Shown piece after piece: positions 15,373 to 22,971 of a stretch of 24,446 nt of DNA; positions within the stretch are counted from its first letter, which is position 1, and the number at the start of each line of letters is the position of its first letter. Position numbers and translations under genes: made by a program. The notes under the pieces were generated by a model. That model was not told where the DNA came from, searched no databases, and saw nothing but the letters and a program-made list of their open reading frames with translations. The stretch is from Helicobacter sp. (lineage in GTDB: Bacteria > Campylobacterota > Campylobacteria > Campylobacterales > Helicobacteraceae). The stretch lies in contig JALEPE010000091.1 of NCBI GenBank assembly GCA_022766795.1, positions 1 through 24,446 of the forward strand, read 5' to 3'.

Positions 15373-15751
15373 TTTCCAAGCGGAATTTTTTGATGTGGAT
15401 TCTATGGGCGTTGTATGGCACGGCAATTATGTGAAATTTACAGAAATGGCGCGTTGTCGGTTATTAGATGAAGCACAATATAACTATATTGCAATGCGCA
15501 AAAATGGCTTTGCCTTACCGATTGTTAAAATGGATTTTAAATTCGTGCGCCCTGTACTGTTTAATGATAACATTTGGGTTGAGATTGCCTTGCAAGAATG
15601 TGATGTGCTCTTGCGTTTTAATTATAGAATCCTCAATGCAAACGATGTGGTATTATGTATAGCGCACACGACACAAGCGGCTGTTACATTACAAGGGGAA
15701 GCCATTTATGTGATTCCAAAGGATTTAAAAGAAGCGTTAGAAAAATTATAG
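15353..15751 (+). CDS. Acyl-CoA/ACP thioesterase, 4HBT hotdog family
   Basis: A 132-residue hotdog protein with the 4-hydroxybenzoyl-CoA-thioesterase signature FFDVDSMGVVWHGNYVKF. D16 corresponds to the catalytic aspartate of the family. Basic residues (FKFVRPVLFND) follow in the substrate strand. In the pigment pathway it could release the finished polyene or clear misprimed carrier proteins. ATG 15353 is preferred because GGGGG (15344-15348) lies just upstream and the longer form would extend deep into the previous gene without homology. It is the last gene of the cluster; no clear terminator follows in 15752-15800. Confidence 0.8.
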   Translation: MLKKRYSFQAEFFDVDSMGVVWHGNYVKFTEMARCRLLDEAQYNYIAMRKNGFALPIVKMDFKFVRPVLFNDNIWVEIALQECDVLLRFNYRILNANDVVLCIAHTTQAAVTLQGEAIYVIPKDLKEALEKL

Positions 15752-15804
15752 GGGATTGCCCAACGATGATTGTGGAATCTGTTTATTAAAGGTTTATTTA
15801 GTTT

Positions 15805-15813
15805 TGCTACAAT
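15805..15813 (+). promoter_or_regulatory. Extended -10 promoter for the PDC-sensor/his genes
   Basis: TGCTACAAT is an extended -10 in the 89-base gap between the thioesterase and the PDC-sensor gene. Transcription would start near 15820, with AAGGA before ATG 15841. It marks the end of the pigment cluster and the beginning of a housekeeping unit. Confidence 0.5.
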
Positions 15814-15840
15814 TACGCAAAATAAAATAAGGAATCTAAA

Positions 15841-16755
15841 ATGCTCTCTAAAGACATTACACATTTTAGTGAAATGCGCTATGAAATCCGCGCATACTTG
15901 TGTTTTTTAATGCAGCGCAATATCAAGAATCATTTGCCACACATTGAGTTAAACAAAATTGTAGATGGTATTCAAAAAATAGAAAAAGAAGTTGGAATCT
16001 TTGAGTTAATTTATGTGTTGGATTCTAGCGGAACGATTGTGCTTGATGGAATCTCTAGGGATTCTAAGATTGAGTGCAAAAAGGGAGAAAACCACAATGA
16101 ACGCGCCTACTTTTACCGCGCTGTGCGTGAGAAAAAGTGCATTTTAACCGATCCTTATCCCTCTCTTGCAAGTGGGAATCTCGTCATCACGGTTGCCTAT
16201 CCTCTCTATGATACCAATGGCAATCTTGCGTATGTCGTTTGTATGGATGTGCGCTTGGAAAAAAGCCTAGAGCTTGTGCGCACCACGCCTTTGTTTGGGC
16301 TATCCTTTGGAATTGGAAAAGCGATTTACTTTATAATGGCTTTATCCTTGCTTCTTGTGTGTATGCTCCTGCTTGTGAAAGGTAGCATTAGCCTGTGGGA
16401 CGCAATGTTGCGCTTTGGTAGCGTGGAGATTTTAGATATTAAGGGCGTCTTTGAAGCCACGATTCTCATCACGCTTAGTTTAGCAATTTTTGATTTGGTG
16501 CGCGCAATCTTTGAGGAGGAAGTCTTAGGGCGTCAGAAATCGCAGGATTCCAAAGTGGTGCATAAAACAATGACGCGCTTTTTGGGTTCTATCGTCATTG
16601 CCCTAGCCATTGAATCCTTAATGCTCGTCTTTAAATTCGCAATCACTGCGCCAGAGAAACTGCTTTATGCGGTGTATTTAATCGGTGCGGTTACTTGTTT
16701 GCTTGTTGGCTTAGCCTTGTATGTGAAACTCACCACGCATTTAAAAAGAGATTAA
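15841..16755 (+). CDS. PDC-sensor-domain membrane protein, function unknown
   Basis: A 304-residue protein. Residues 1 to about 145 resemble a PDC/Cache ligand-binding domain, with LIYVLDSSGTIV, ERAYFYRAV, TDPYPSLASGNLVIT and the closing YVVCMDVRL. Four membrane helices follow (about 151-178, 208-226, 248-269 and 274-296), and the chain ends in a short basic tail. Unlike chemoreceptors there is no membrane helix before the sensor domain and no HAMP, MCP, kinase or GGDEF output domain, so signalling, if any, must go through the helices or a partner. Proteins of this layout occur in Campylobacterota, but I know no defined role. The stop is two bases before the hisH start. Confidence 0.7.
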   Translation: MLSKDITHFSEMRYEIRAYLCFLMQRNIKNHLPHIELNKIVDGIQKIEKEVGIFELIYVLDSSGTIVLDGISRDSKIECKKGENHNERAYFYRAVREKKCILTDPYPSLASGNLVITVAYPLYDTNGNLAYVVCMDVRLEKSLELVRTTPLFGLSFGIGKAIYFIMALSLLLVCMLLLVKGSISLWDAMLRFGSVEILDIKGVFEATILITLSLAIFDLVRAIFEEEVLGRQKSQDSKVVHKTMTRFLGSIVIALAIESLMLVFKFAITAPEKLLYAVYLIGAVTCLLVGLALYVKLTTHLKRD

Positions 16756-16757
16756 TC

Positions 16758-17366
16758 GTGGTTGGGATTGTAAATTATGGAATCGGAAACCTTGCAAGTG
16801 TGCAAAATGCCTTTCAAAAAATTGGCGCAGAATCGGTTATCACGCAAGAAGCAGAGAATCTTAAAGCCTATGACCGCTTGGTGTTGCCCGGAGTGGGCGC
16901 ATTTGGCGATGCAATGGAGCATTTAAAACAAGGCGGAATGCAAGAAGCGGTGCTAGAGTTTGCAAAAAGCGGCAAACCTCTGCTTGGAATCTGTTTAGGA
17001 ATGCAACTTTTGTTTCAAAAAAGCTATGAATTTGGGGAGCATTTGGGGCTTGGATTGCTAAAAGGAGAGATTGTGCAGTTTCAAAAGGAGGCTTTAGAGC
17101 CTAGTCAAAAGATTCCACAAATGGGTTGGAATTGTGTAGAAATAAGGCAAAAATCGCCACTTTTAGAGGGTTTGGAATCGCCTTTTTATTTGTATTTTGT
17201 GCATAGCTATTATGCGAAAAATTTAGAAAATGCAGTCGGAGTGAGCCAATATGGAGTGGAATTTGCTTCTATTGTGCAAAAGGATAATATTTTTGGAATC
17301 CAGCCTCACCCTGAAAAATCCCATAATGCAGGGCTTAGGATTCTGCAAAACTTTATAAAATTATAG
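16758..17366 (+). CDS. hisH: Imidazole glycerol phosphate synthase, glutaminase subunit HisH
   Basis: A 202-residue class-I glutamine amidotransferase. It hydrolyses glutamine and channels ammonia to HisF for imidazole ring formation in histidine synthesis. The start region GIVNYGIGNL is diagnostic, and the catalytic triad is complete: C79 in GICLGMQ, with H184 and E186 in PHPEKS. GTG 16758 is chosen because the N-terminus then matches the family; an upstream in-frame ATG (16695) would add 21 residues overlapping the sensor gene. It is followed eight bases later by hisA. hisF is not in this window. Confidence 0.95.
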   Translation: MVGIVNYGIGNLASVQNAFQKIGAESVITQEAENLKAYDRLVLPGVGAFGDAMEHLKQGGMQEAVLEFAKSGKPLLGICLGMQLLFQKSYEFGEHLGLGLLKGEIVQFQKEALEPSQKIPQMGWNCVEIRQKSPLLEGLESPFYLYFVHSYYAKNLENAVGVSQYGVEFASIVQKDNIFGIQPHPEKSHNAGLRILQNFIKL

Positions 17367-17374
17367 GGAGATTT

Positions 17375-18082
17375 ATGCAAATTATTCCAGCGATTGATTT
17401 AAAAGAGGGTTGTGCGGTGCGCCTAAAACAAGGCTTAATGGAAAGTGCGAAAATCTATGCAGAAAATCCCGTAGCACTTGCAAAACATTTTGAAAGTGTG
17501 GGCGCAGAATACCTGCATATTGTGGATTTAGACGGCGCATTTGCAGGAAAACCTAAAAACCATTCCGTGATTGAACAAATCTGCAAGGAATCCAAGCTCA
17601 AAATAGAAGTGGGTGGCGGAATCCGCGAGGAAGCCACGATTCAATCCTATTTGGATTTGGGCGTTTCGCGCGTGATTTTGGGTTCTATTGCGCTGAAAAA
17701 TCCAGATTTTGCCTTAGAAATGGCGGAAAAATATGCAGTTGTCATCGGTATTGACGCAAAAGATGGCAAAGTTGCCACAGAGGGTTGGGCGGAGAGTGGA
17801 AACACTTTAGCTTGGGATTTTGCCGCACAATTTAAGGGAAGTAAGGTTGCAGCAATCATTTGTACAGACATTGCGCGTGATGGTATGCTAAGTGGAATGA
17901 ATATTGCATTTACAAAAAAGATTCAACAAAGTAGTGGAATCTTTACCATTGCAAGTGGCGGATTATCCTGTATGGAGGATTTTTTGGAATTACAAAAGGC
18001 TAACATTGATGGGGTGATTGTGGGCAAGGCGTTTTATGAGAGCAAAATAGACATAAAAAAAGCTTTTGAATCCTTTAAATAA
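17375..18082 (+). CDS. hisA: ProFAR isomerase HisA
   Basis: A 235-residue TIM-barrel enzyme that isomerises ProFAR to PRFAR, the step before HisH/HisF in histidine synthesis. It begins MQIIPAIDLKEG with catalytic D8. The second acid D127 is in GIDAKDGKV, and the phosphate-binding segments (EVGGGIR, ASGGLS) are present. Length is typical. AGGGAG lies just before the ATG, and it follows hisH closely, so the two form a small his operon. Its presence distinguishes this organism from H. pylori, which lacks the pathway. Confidence 0.95.
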   Translation: MQIIPAIDLKEGCAVRLKQGLMESAKIYAENPVALAKHFESVGAEYLHIVDLDGAFAGKPKNHSVIEQICKESKLKIEVGGGIREEATIQSYLDLGVSRVILGSIALKNPDFALEMAEKYAVVIGIDAKDGKVATEGWAESGNTLAWDFAAQFKGSKVAAIICTDIARDGMLSGMNIAFTKKIQQSSGIFTIASGGLSCMEDFLELQKANIDGVIVGKAFYESKIDIKKAFESFK

Positions 18083-18143
18083 AGGGAGTTGCTTGAATTT
18101 TTATATTTCTTTAAAATTTTTATGTCTGTTTTATGCAAGATTA

Positions 18144-18152
18144 TGTTAGAAT
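18144..18152 (+). promoter_or_regulatory. Extended -10 promoter of the cheY operon
   Basis: TGTTAGAAT, an extended -10 element, lies about 60 bases before the cheY start in the 129-base gap after hisA (18083-18211). AT-rich tracts precede it. This is the only good promoter seen before the cheY-prmA-ftsH run. Confidence 0.55.
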
Positions 18153-18200
18153 AACAAATTATTATCACTTTTTGATTTTTAAGAGAAAGTTTTTATTTTA

Positions 18201-18205
18201 AGGAG
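18201..18205 (+). promoter_or_regulatory. Ribosome binding site deciding the TTG start of cheY
   Basis: AGGAG at 18201-18205 is six bases before TTG 18212, the right spacing. An earlier in-frame TTG at 18206 touches the site and is unlikely to be used. The later ATG at 18218 is further away and would remove two residues that align with H. pylori CheY1. Confidence 0.65.
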
Positions 18206-18211
18206 TTGGCT

Positions 18212-18586
18212 TTGAAAATGGTCGTTGTAGATGATAGTTCAACTATGCGTAGGATTATTAAGAATACTCTAGCAAGACTTGGTTATGAGGATATTCTAGA
18301 GGGCGAAAATGGTGTTGAGGGCTGGGATAAAATGAATGCAAATCCCGATGTTAAAGTTCTCATCACGGATTGGAATATGCCCGAAATGAATGGATTGGAT
18401 TTGGTGAAAAAAGTGCGTGCAGATGAACGTTTTAAAGATATTCCAATTATTATGGTTACCACAGAGGGTGGTAAAGCAGAGGTTATTACCGCATTAAAAG
18501 CGGGAGTGAATAACTATATCGTCAAGCCTTTTACACCACAAGTTTTAAAAGAAAAATTAGAAGTTGTTTTAGGCGTAAATGATTAA
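18212..18586 (+). CDS. cheY: Chemotaxis response regulator CheY (CheY1 type)
   Basis: A 124-residue single receiver domain, the same length as H. pylori CheY1. The acid pocket D7-D8, phosphoacceptor D53 in ITDWNMPEMNG, switch residue T83 and K105 in VKPF are all present. Phosphorylated by CheA, it binds the flagellar switch to control swimming direction. The TTG start gives MKMVVVDDSS, which aligns with the H. pylori start without a gap. It ends two bases before prmA. Confidence 0.95.
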   Translation: MKMVVVDDSSTMRRIIKNTLARLGYEDILEGENGVEGWDKMNANPDVKVLITDWNMPEMNGLDLVKKVRADERFKDIPIIMVTTEGGKAEVITALKAGVNNYIVKPFTPQVLKEKLEVVLGVND

Positions 18587-18588
18587 TT

Positions 18589-19431
18589 ATGGAATCCTAT
18601 TACAATTGCCTAAGCGTTAAAGCAGATAATCTTCTATGGCTTTTGCAAGACAAGGCTTTGGAGATTACAGGCGAGGCGATTGAGGAAGTAAAAGACGGAT
18701 TTATAATCCGCACAGAAAAAGACATAGAGCCGATTAAATCTCAATTAATTGCATACGCGCAAGAATTAGAAACCATAATGTCGGAATCCATCAATATGGA
18801 ATTTTCGGAACAAACTCTTAAAAATCAAGATTGGATTGCTAATTATCGCGATTCTATCACGCCGATAGTTTGCGGTAAATATTATATCCACCCCTCGTGG
18901 TTTGAGGATAAAAACCATAAAATAAATGTCATCATTGACCCTGCACTTGCGTTTGGAAGCGGACATCACGCAAGCACTTTTGGTTGCTTAAAGGCACTTG
19001 GAATCGTGGAGACAGAGATTCAAAGCCTCAATGGCAAGAAAGTTTTAGATGTGGGTTGTGGAAGTGGAATCCTAAGCATTTGTGCTAAAAAAAGCGGTGC
19101 GTGTGTATGGGCTTGTGATACCGATGAAGTTGCGGTGGATTCTACAAAAGAGAATGCACAGAAAAACTCTGTGGCATTGGAGAATATCTTTTTGGGTTCT
19201 TTAAATGTGATTCCAGAGGCAAAAGAAACATTTGATATTGTAATGGCAAATATTTTAGCCGATATTATTGTTGCATTGCCTTTACAAAGTTTTGTAAAAA
19301 AGGGCGGATATTTGATTTTATCAGGAATTTTAGACAAATACATTCCAAAAGTTCTTGATAAATTCAAAAATTTTAAAATCGTCTCACAAGAAATTAAGCA
19401 AGAGTGGGCGACTTTAGTTTTACAAAAATAA
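18589..19431 (+). CDS. prmA: Ribosomal protein L11 methyltransferase PrmA
   Basis: A 280-residue SAM-dependent methyltransferase that modifies ribosomal protein L11. The linker motif DPALAFGSGHHAST is diagnostic for PrmA. The SAM-binding D154-V-G-C-G-S-G160 follows, and VMANILADI supplies the Asn-containing catalytic segment. The first 110 residues are the divergent substrate-binding domain. It lies two bases after cheY and nine bases before ftsH, the order I recall from H. pylori. Confidence 0.93.
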   Translation: MESYYNCLSVKADNLLWLLQDKALEITGEAIEEVKDGFIIRTEKDIEPIKSQLIAYAQELETIMSESINMEFSEQTLKNQDWIANYRDSITPIVCGKYYIHPSWFEDKNHKINVIIDPALAFGSGHHASTFGCLKALGIVETEIQSLNGKKVLDVGCGSGILSICAKKSGACVWACDTDEVAVDSTKENAQKNSVALENIFLGSLNVIPEAKETFDIVMANILADIIVALPLQSFVKKGGYLILSGILDKYIPKVLDKFKNFKIVSQEIKQEWATLVLQK

Positions 19432-19440
19432 AGGATATTA

Positions 19441-21372
19441 ATGCAAAACCAAAATAATAACCCCAATCCACAGGATAAAAAACCCAATAATTTTTTCAAT
19501 CAGAATCCTCTTTTAATGTTTGTTATTTTTGCAATCATTGCCATTGTTGCTTTTCGTATGCTCTCCCCAAGTGGCGAGATTAGCAAACTAAGCGGAGCAA
19601 CAACAACCAAAACAATCAACTACTATGAGCTTAAAAAACTGATTGAAAACAAAGAGGTAGATTTTGTCGCGATTGGACAAACCAATATTAAAGCGACTGC
19701 GCAAAATGGTGGCAATAAAATCGCCTACAACGCCCAAAGGGTGAATCCGGATAACACCTTAATCCCTTTGCTAGATGAAAAAGGCGTGGAATATACAGGA
19801 TATAGTGAAAATAATTGGCTAAGTGATATGCTCTTTGGCTGGGTGTTGCCTGTCTTTATTTTCTTTGCAATTTGGATGTTTTTAGCAAGTAGAATGCAGA
19901 AAAATATGGGGAGCGGAATCCTAGGAATCGGAAGCTCTAAAAAGCTTGTCAATGCGGAAAAACCCAATGTGAAGTTTGAGGATATGGCAGGAAATGCAGA
20001 GGCAAAAGATGAAGTGGTGGAGGTTGTGGATTTCTTAAAGAATCCTGAACGCTATGCAGCTTTAGGGGCTAAGATTCCAAAAGGCGTGTTGCTTGTAGGA
20101 CCTCCCGGAACTGGTAAAACCCTCCTTGCAAAGGCGGTTGCAGGGGAAGCAAATGTGCCATTTTTCTCTGTAAGCGGAAGTAGCTTCATTGAAATGTTTG
20201 TCGGTGTGGGCGCAAGTCGTGTGCGGGATTTGTTTGAAAATGCTAAAAAAGAAGCTCCAAGCATTATCTTTATTGACGAGATTGATGCGATAGGAAAAAG
20301 CCGTGCGGCAGGTGGAATGATTAGTGGAAACGATGAGAGGGAGCAGACATTAAACCAACTTCTAGCCGAAATGGACGGGTTTAACTCCGATTCCTCCCCT
20401 GTTATCGTTCTAGCAGCCACAAACCGCCCTGAAGTACTAGACCCTGCGCTTTTGCGTCCGGGCAGATTTGATAGGCAAGTTTTAGTGGATAAGCCAGACT
20501 TTGAAGGGCGCGTGGAAATTTTAAAGGTGCATATTAAAAATATCAAATTAGCGCGCAATGTGGATTTATTTGAAGTGGCAAAACTCACCGCAGGACTTGC
20601 CGGAGCAGATTTAGCAAATATCGTCAATGAAGCGGCACTCCTTGCAGGGAGAGGCAACAAAAAAGAAGTGGAACAAAGCGACTTTTTAGAGGCGGTAGAA
20701 AGAGGCATTGCGGGACTAGAGAAAAAGTCGCGCAGAATCTCACCCAAAGAAAAGAAAATTGTCGCTTACCACGAAAGCGGACACGCACTCATTGCCGAGA
20801 TTACAAAAGGTGCAAAAAAGGTAACAAAAGTCTCCATTATCCCGCGCGGACTTGCGGCACTTGGCTATACGCTTAATACACCAGAAGAGAACAAATATCT
20901 TATGCAAAAACACGAATTATTAGCAGAAGTAGATGTGCTTTTGGGCGGTAGAGCAGCAGAAGCCGTGTTTTTAGGAGAAATCTCAACAGGTGCAAGCAAT
21001 GACTTAGAACGCGCCACAGACATTATCAAAGCAATGGTGAGCTACTATGGAATGACTGATGTAGCGGGACTTATGGTGCTTGAAAAGCAACGCAATGTCT
21101 TTTTAAATGGTGGCTTGGGAAGCAGCAGGGAATATAGCGAGGAAATGGCACAGAAAATGGACTTGCATATTAAAGCGGCATTGAATGAACGTTTTGAAGC
21201 TGTTAAAAACGCGCTAGAAACCTACAGAGAAGCCATTGAAAGTATGGTTAAGGAATTGTTTGAAAAGGAAACAATTGATGGACAAAAGGTACGTGAAATT
21301 ATCAGCGAATACGAAAAGGCAAACCATCTAACAAGCAGACTTGTTGCAGAAGAAACAAAAGAAGAAGCTTAA
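19441..21372 (+). CDS. ftsH: ATP-dependent zinc metalloprotease FtsH
   Basis: A 643-residue membrane-anchored AAA+ protease that degrades misfolded membrane proteins and short-lived regulators. The N-terminal Asn/Gln-rich stretch is followed by one membrane helix (about 24-41), a periplasmic domain and a second helix (about 132-152). The AAA domain has Walker A GPPGTGKT (220-227), Walker B IIFIDEID and arginine finger region RPGRFDR. The protease domain has H444-E445-S-G-H448 with third zinc ligand D521. Length is typical. The ATG follows prmA by nine bases. Confidence 0.97.
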   Translation: MQNQNNNPNPQDKKPNNFFNQNPLLMFVIFAIIAIVAFRMLSPSGEISKLSGATTTKTINYYELKKLIENKEVDFVAIGQTNIKATAQNGGNKIAYNAQRVNPDNTLIPLLDEKGVEYTGYSENNWLSDMLFGWVLPVFIFFAIWMFLASRMQKNMGSGILGIGSSKKLVNAEKPNVKFEDMAGNAEAKDEVVEVVDFLKNPERYAALGAKIPKGVLLVGPPGTGKTLLAKAVAGEANVPFFSVSGSSFIEMFVGVGASRVRDLFENAKKEAPSIIFIDEIDAIGKSRAAGGMISGNDEREQTLNQLLAEMDGFNSDSSPVIVLAATNRPEVLDPALLRPGRFDRQVLVDKPDFEGRVEILKVHIKNIKLARNVDLFEVAKLTAGLAGADLANIVNEAALLAGRGNKKEVEQSDFLEAVERGIAGLEKKSRRISPKEKKIVAYHESGHALIAEITKGAKKVTKVSIIPRGLAALGYTLNTPEENKYLMQKHELLAEVDVLLGGRAAEAVFLGEISTGASNDLERATDIIKAMVSYYGMTDVAGLMVLEKQRNVFLNGGLGSSREYSEEMAQKMDLHIKAALNERFEAVKNALETYREAIESMVKELFEKETIDGQKVREIISEYEKANHLTSRLVAEETKEEA

Positions 21373-21388
21373 GAATCTAGGAGAATCT

Positions 21389-22102
21389 ATGAAAACAACC
21401 ACAGAAATCATTGCCAAAGAGGGTTGGAAGCCGATTATTATTGCATTGCTTGGACTTTTGATTGTGTGGTTATTGGGTTGGAAAATCCTAAGCGTATTGT
21501 TTTTGATTCTCGTTGTTTGCTTGGCATATTTTTATAGAAATGCAGAGCGCATTCCAGAGGATATAGCCGATGATTGCATACTCGCTCCACTTGATGGCGT
21601 GATTAAAAACATAGAAAACAAAGAAGACGGAATCTATCTCTCTATTAAAAAGCCTATTTGCTTCTGTGGGTTGCTTAGAATGCCTCTAGCAAAGTTTGGA
21701 AAAGCAGGAGAGGTTTTAAAGATTGAGCATATCAAGGGATTAAAAAATAGCGATACAATCACGGGGGAGAGAGTAAAAATCGCCTTTAATTCCACAATTT
21801 TTTCTAGTGAATCAGAAGTTTTGGAATCCAATACTACCCTTTTTTTAACGCTTTATCCTAAATATTTTTCGCAAATCTCCTTGTATCTTTGGGATTCTCA
21901 TTTTAAGTTAGGAGAACGCATTGGATTTTTTTTGAATGGGAATGCGATTCTAAAAATCCCATTAGATTCCGAACTTAGAGTTAATATTGATGACAAAATC
22001 TCTGGTGGTAAAACATTGCTTGGAAAATTCAAATTTGCATACAATGCAGATATAAAGAAAACAACCCCAAACGCTTACCCCAATGAAAAACAAGAAAGCT
22101 AG
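21389..22102 (+). CDS. Phosphatidylserine-decarboxylase-like membrane protein, probably non-catalytic
   Basis: A 237-residue protein with two N-terminal membrane helices (about 15-31 and 33-48) and a domain matching the short archaeal-type Psd family. LAPLDGVIKNI corresponds to the family start, and GERIGFFLNGNAILKIP to the block ending in FGSR-D in active enzymes. The serine that becomes the pyruvoyl group appears replaced by asparagine (N185), and the family's upstream histidine is also not evident. It therefore may not decarboxylate, perhaps acting as a partner of PssA, which it precedes by 11 bases. ATG 21389 is supported by AGGAG. The same position in H. pylori holds an uncharacterised gene, so the arrangement is conserved. 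Confidence 0.65.
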   Translation: MKTTTEIIAKEGWKPIIIALLGLLIVWLLGWKILSVLFLILVVCLAYFYRNAERIPEDIADDCILAPLDGVIKNIENKEDGIYLSIKKPICFCGLLRMPLAKFGKAGEVLKIEHIKGLKNSDTITGERVKIAFNSTIFSSESEVLESNTTLFLTLYPKYFSQISLYLWDSHFKLGERIGFFLNGNAILKIPLDSELRVNIDDKISGGKTLLGKFKFAYNADIKKTTPNAYPNEKQES

Positions 22103-22113
22103 GAATACAAAAA

Positions 22114-22839
22114 ATGAGAATTGACCCGCTCTATATTCTACCCAACCTCTTTACGGGTGCGAGTATTTATATTGGAATCCTTGCCGTATCCTATGCTTTT
22201 GTGGGACGCTTTGAGTTGGCGTGTTGGCTTGTATTGCTGTGTTTAATCTTTGATGGATTGGACGGACGCGTGGCAAGACTAACTGGCACAACAAGCAAAT
22301 TTGGTGTGGAGTTTGATTCGTTAGCCGATGTGGTTGCCTTTGGTGTAGCCCCTGCGATGATTTTATTCTTTTATGTCGGATTCCATTATGGCAAGTTTGG
22401 TATCGTAGTAGCGGGACTTTATGTCGTATTTGGCGCAATTCGTTTAGCGCGGTTTAATGTTACAACAAGCAGCAATGAACCCAATGTTTTTATCGGGCTT
22501 CCGATTCCCTCCGCTGCGGTTTTTGTTGTGAGTTGGTTGCTTTTTGAGATGAAATTTGGCAAACAATATCCGCAATATTCAGAGGAAATTTTGCTTGCTT
22601 TGATTGTCGCAAGTTTGCTTGTGGCGTTTTTAATGGTTAGCAATATCCGTTACCCTAGCTTTAAAAAGATGAATTTAGAGAAATTTAGCTTTGGTAAAAT
22701 CATTGTGCTTTTGATGTTAATTTTAGCTATTTTATTTATTTATCCCGTTTTTACGATTGTAACGCTTATCACATTTTATGTATGCTTTGGTCTCTTGCGT
22801 GCAATTTATTTTTTGTTTGCTAGACGCGCACGGGATTAG
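22114..22839 (+). CDS. pssA: CDP-diacylglycerol-serine O-phosphatidyltransferase PssA
   Basis: A 241-residue integral membrane enzyme that makes phosphatidylserine, the precursor of phosphatidylethanolamine. The CDP-alcohol phosphotransferase signature is complete: D50-G-(x2)-A54-R55-(x8)-G64-(x3)-D68-(x3)-D72. Six or so hydrophobic helices follow the usual arrangement. It sits in the cheY-prmA-ftsH run, 11 bases after the Psd-like gene, and its stop overlaps the ribosome binding site of the small ORF before leuA. Confidence 0.95.
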   Translation: MRIDPLYILPNLFTGASIYIGILAVSYAFVGRFELACWLVLLCLIFDGLDGRVARLTGTTSKFGVEFDSLADVVAFGVAPAMILFFYVGFHYGKFGIVVAGLYVVFGAIRLARFNVTTSSNEPNVFIGLPIPSAAVFVVSWLLFEMKFGKQYPQYSEEILLALIVASLLVAFLMVSNIRYPSFKKMNLEKFSFGKIIVLLMLILAILFIYPVFTIVTLITFYVCFGLLRAIYFLFARRARD

Positions 22840-22848
22840 GAGAGTAGA

Positions 22849-22935
22849 ATGCGTATGCGCTTTAACTTTCATTTTAGCCTTAGTTTCAAGAATCTTTTAA
22901 CGCTTTCTATGCTTTTGCCACTGGGCTTTTGTTAA
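22849..22935 (+). CDS. Leucine-rich upstream ORF, candidate leader peptide of leuA, 28 aa
   Basis: The ORF runs from ATG 22849 to TAA 22935, with AGGAGAG (22838-22844) at good spacing. The 28 residues contain seven leucines in the last 18 (in NLLTLSMLLPLGFC and just before) written with four different codons. It lies between pssA and leuA. A leucine-rich translated ORF directly before the first leucine-synthesis gene suggests control by leucyl-tRNA supply. I see no strong terminator hairpin: only TTAAC/GTTAA (22898-22902 with 22931-22935) and a three-base GCC/GGC stem. Any mechanism is therefore uncertain and could be translational coupling. Confidence 0.55.
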   Translation: MRMRFNFHFSLSFKNLLTLSMLLPLGFC

Positions 22936-22971
22936 GAATTTAAAAATAAAAATACAAATAAGGATTTAACA

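Noticed and set aside
19020..19499. 159-codon open frame antisense to prmA/ftsH junction
   Set aside because: It overlaps two certain genes on the other strand and shows no family motif.
20052..20747. 231-codon open frame antisense to ftsH
   Set aside because: It lies wholly inside ftsH on the other strand, is Ser/Pro/Ala-rich as expected from reverse translation of a conserved gene, and has no recognisable domain. ftsH itself is certain.
22915..22932. Short GC hairpin with TTTT at the end of the leucine-rich ORF as attenuator
   Set aside because: Only three base pairs (GCC/GGC) before the T-run, too weak to call a terminator.
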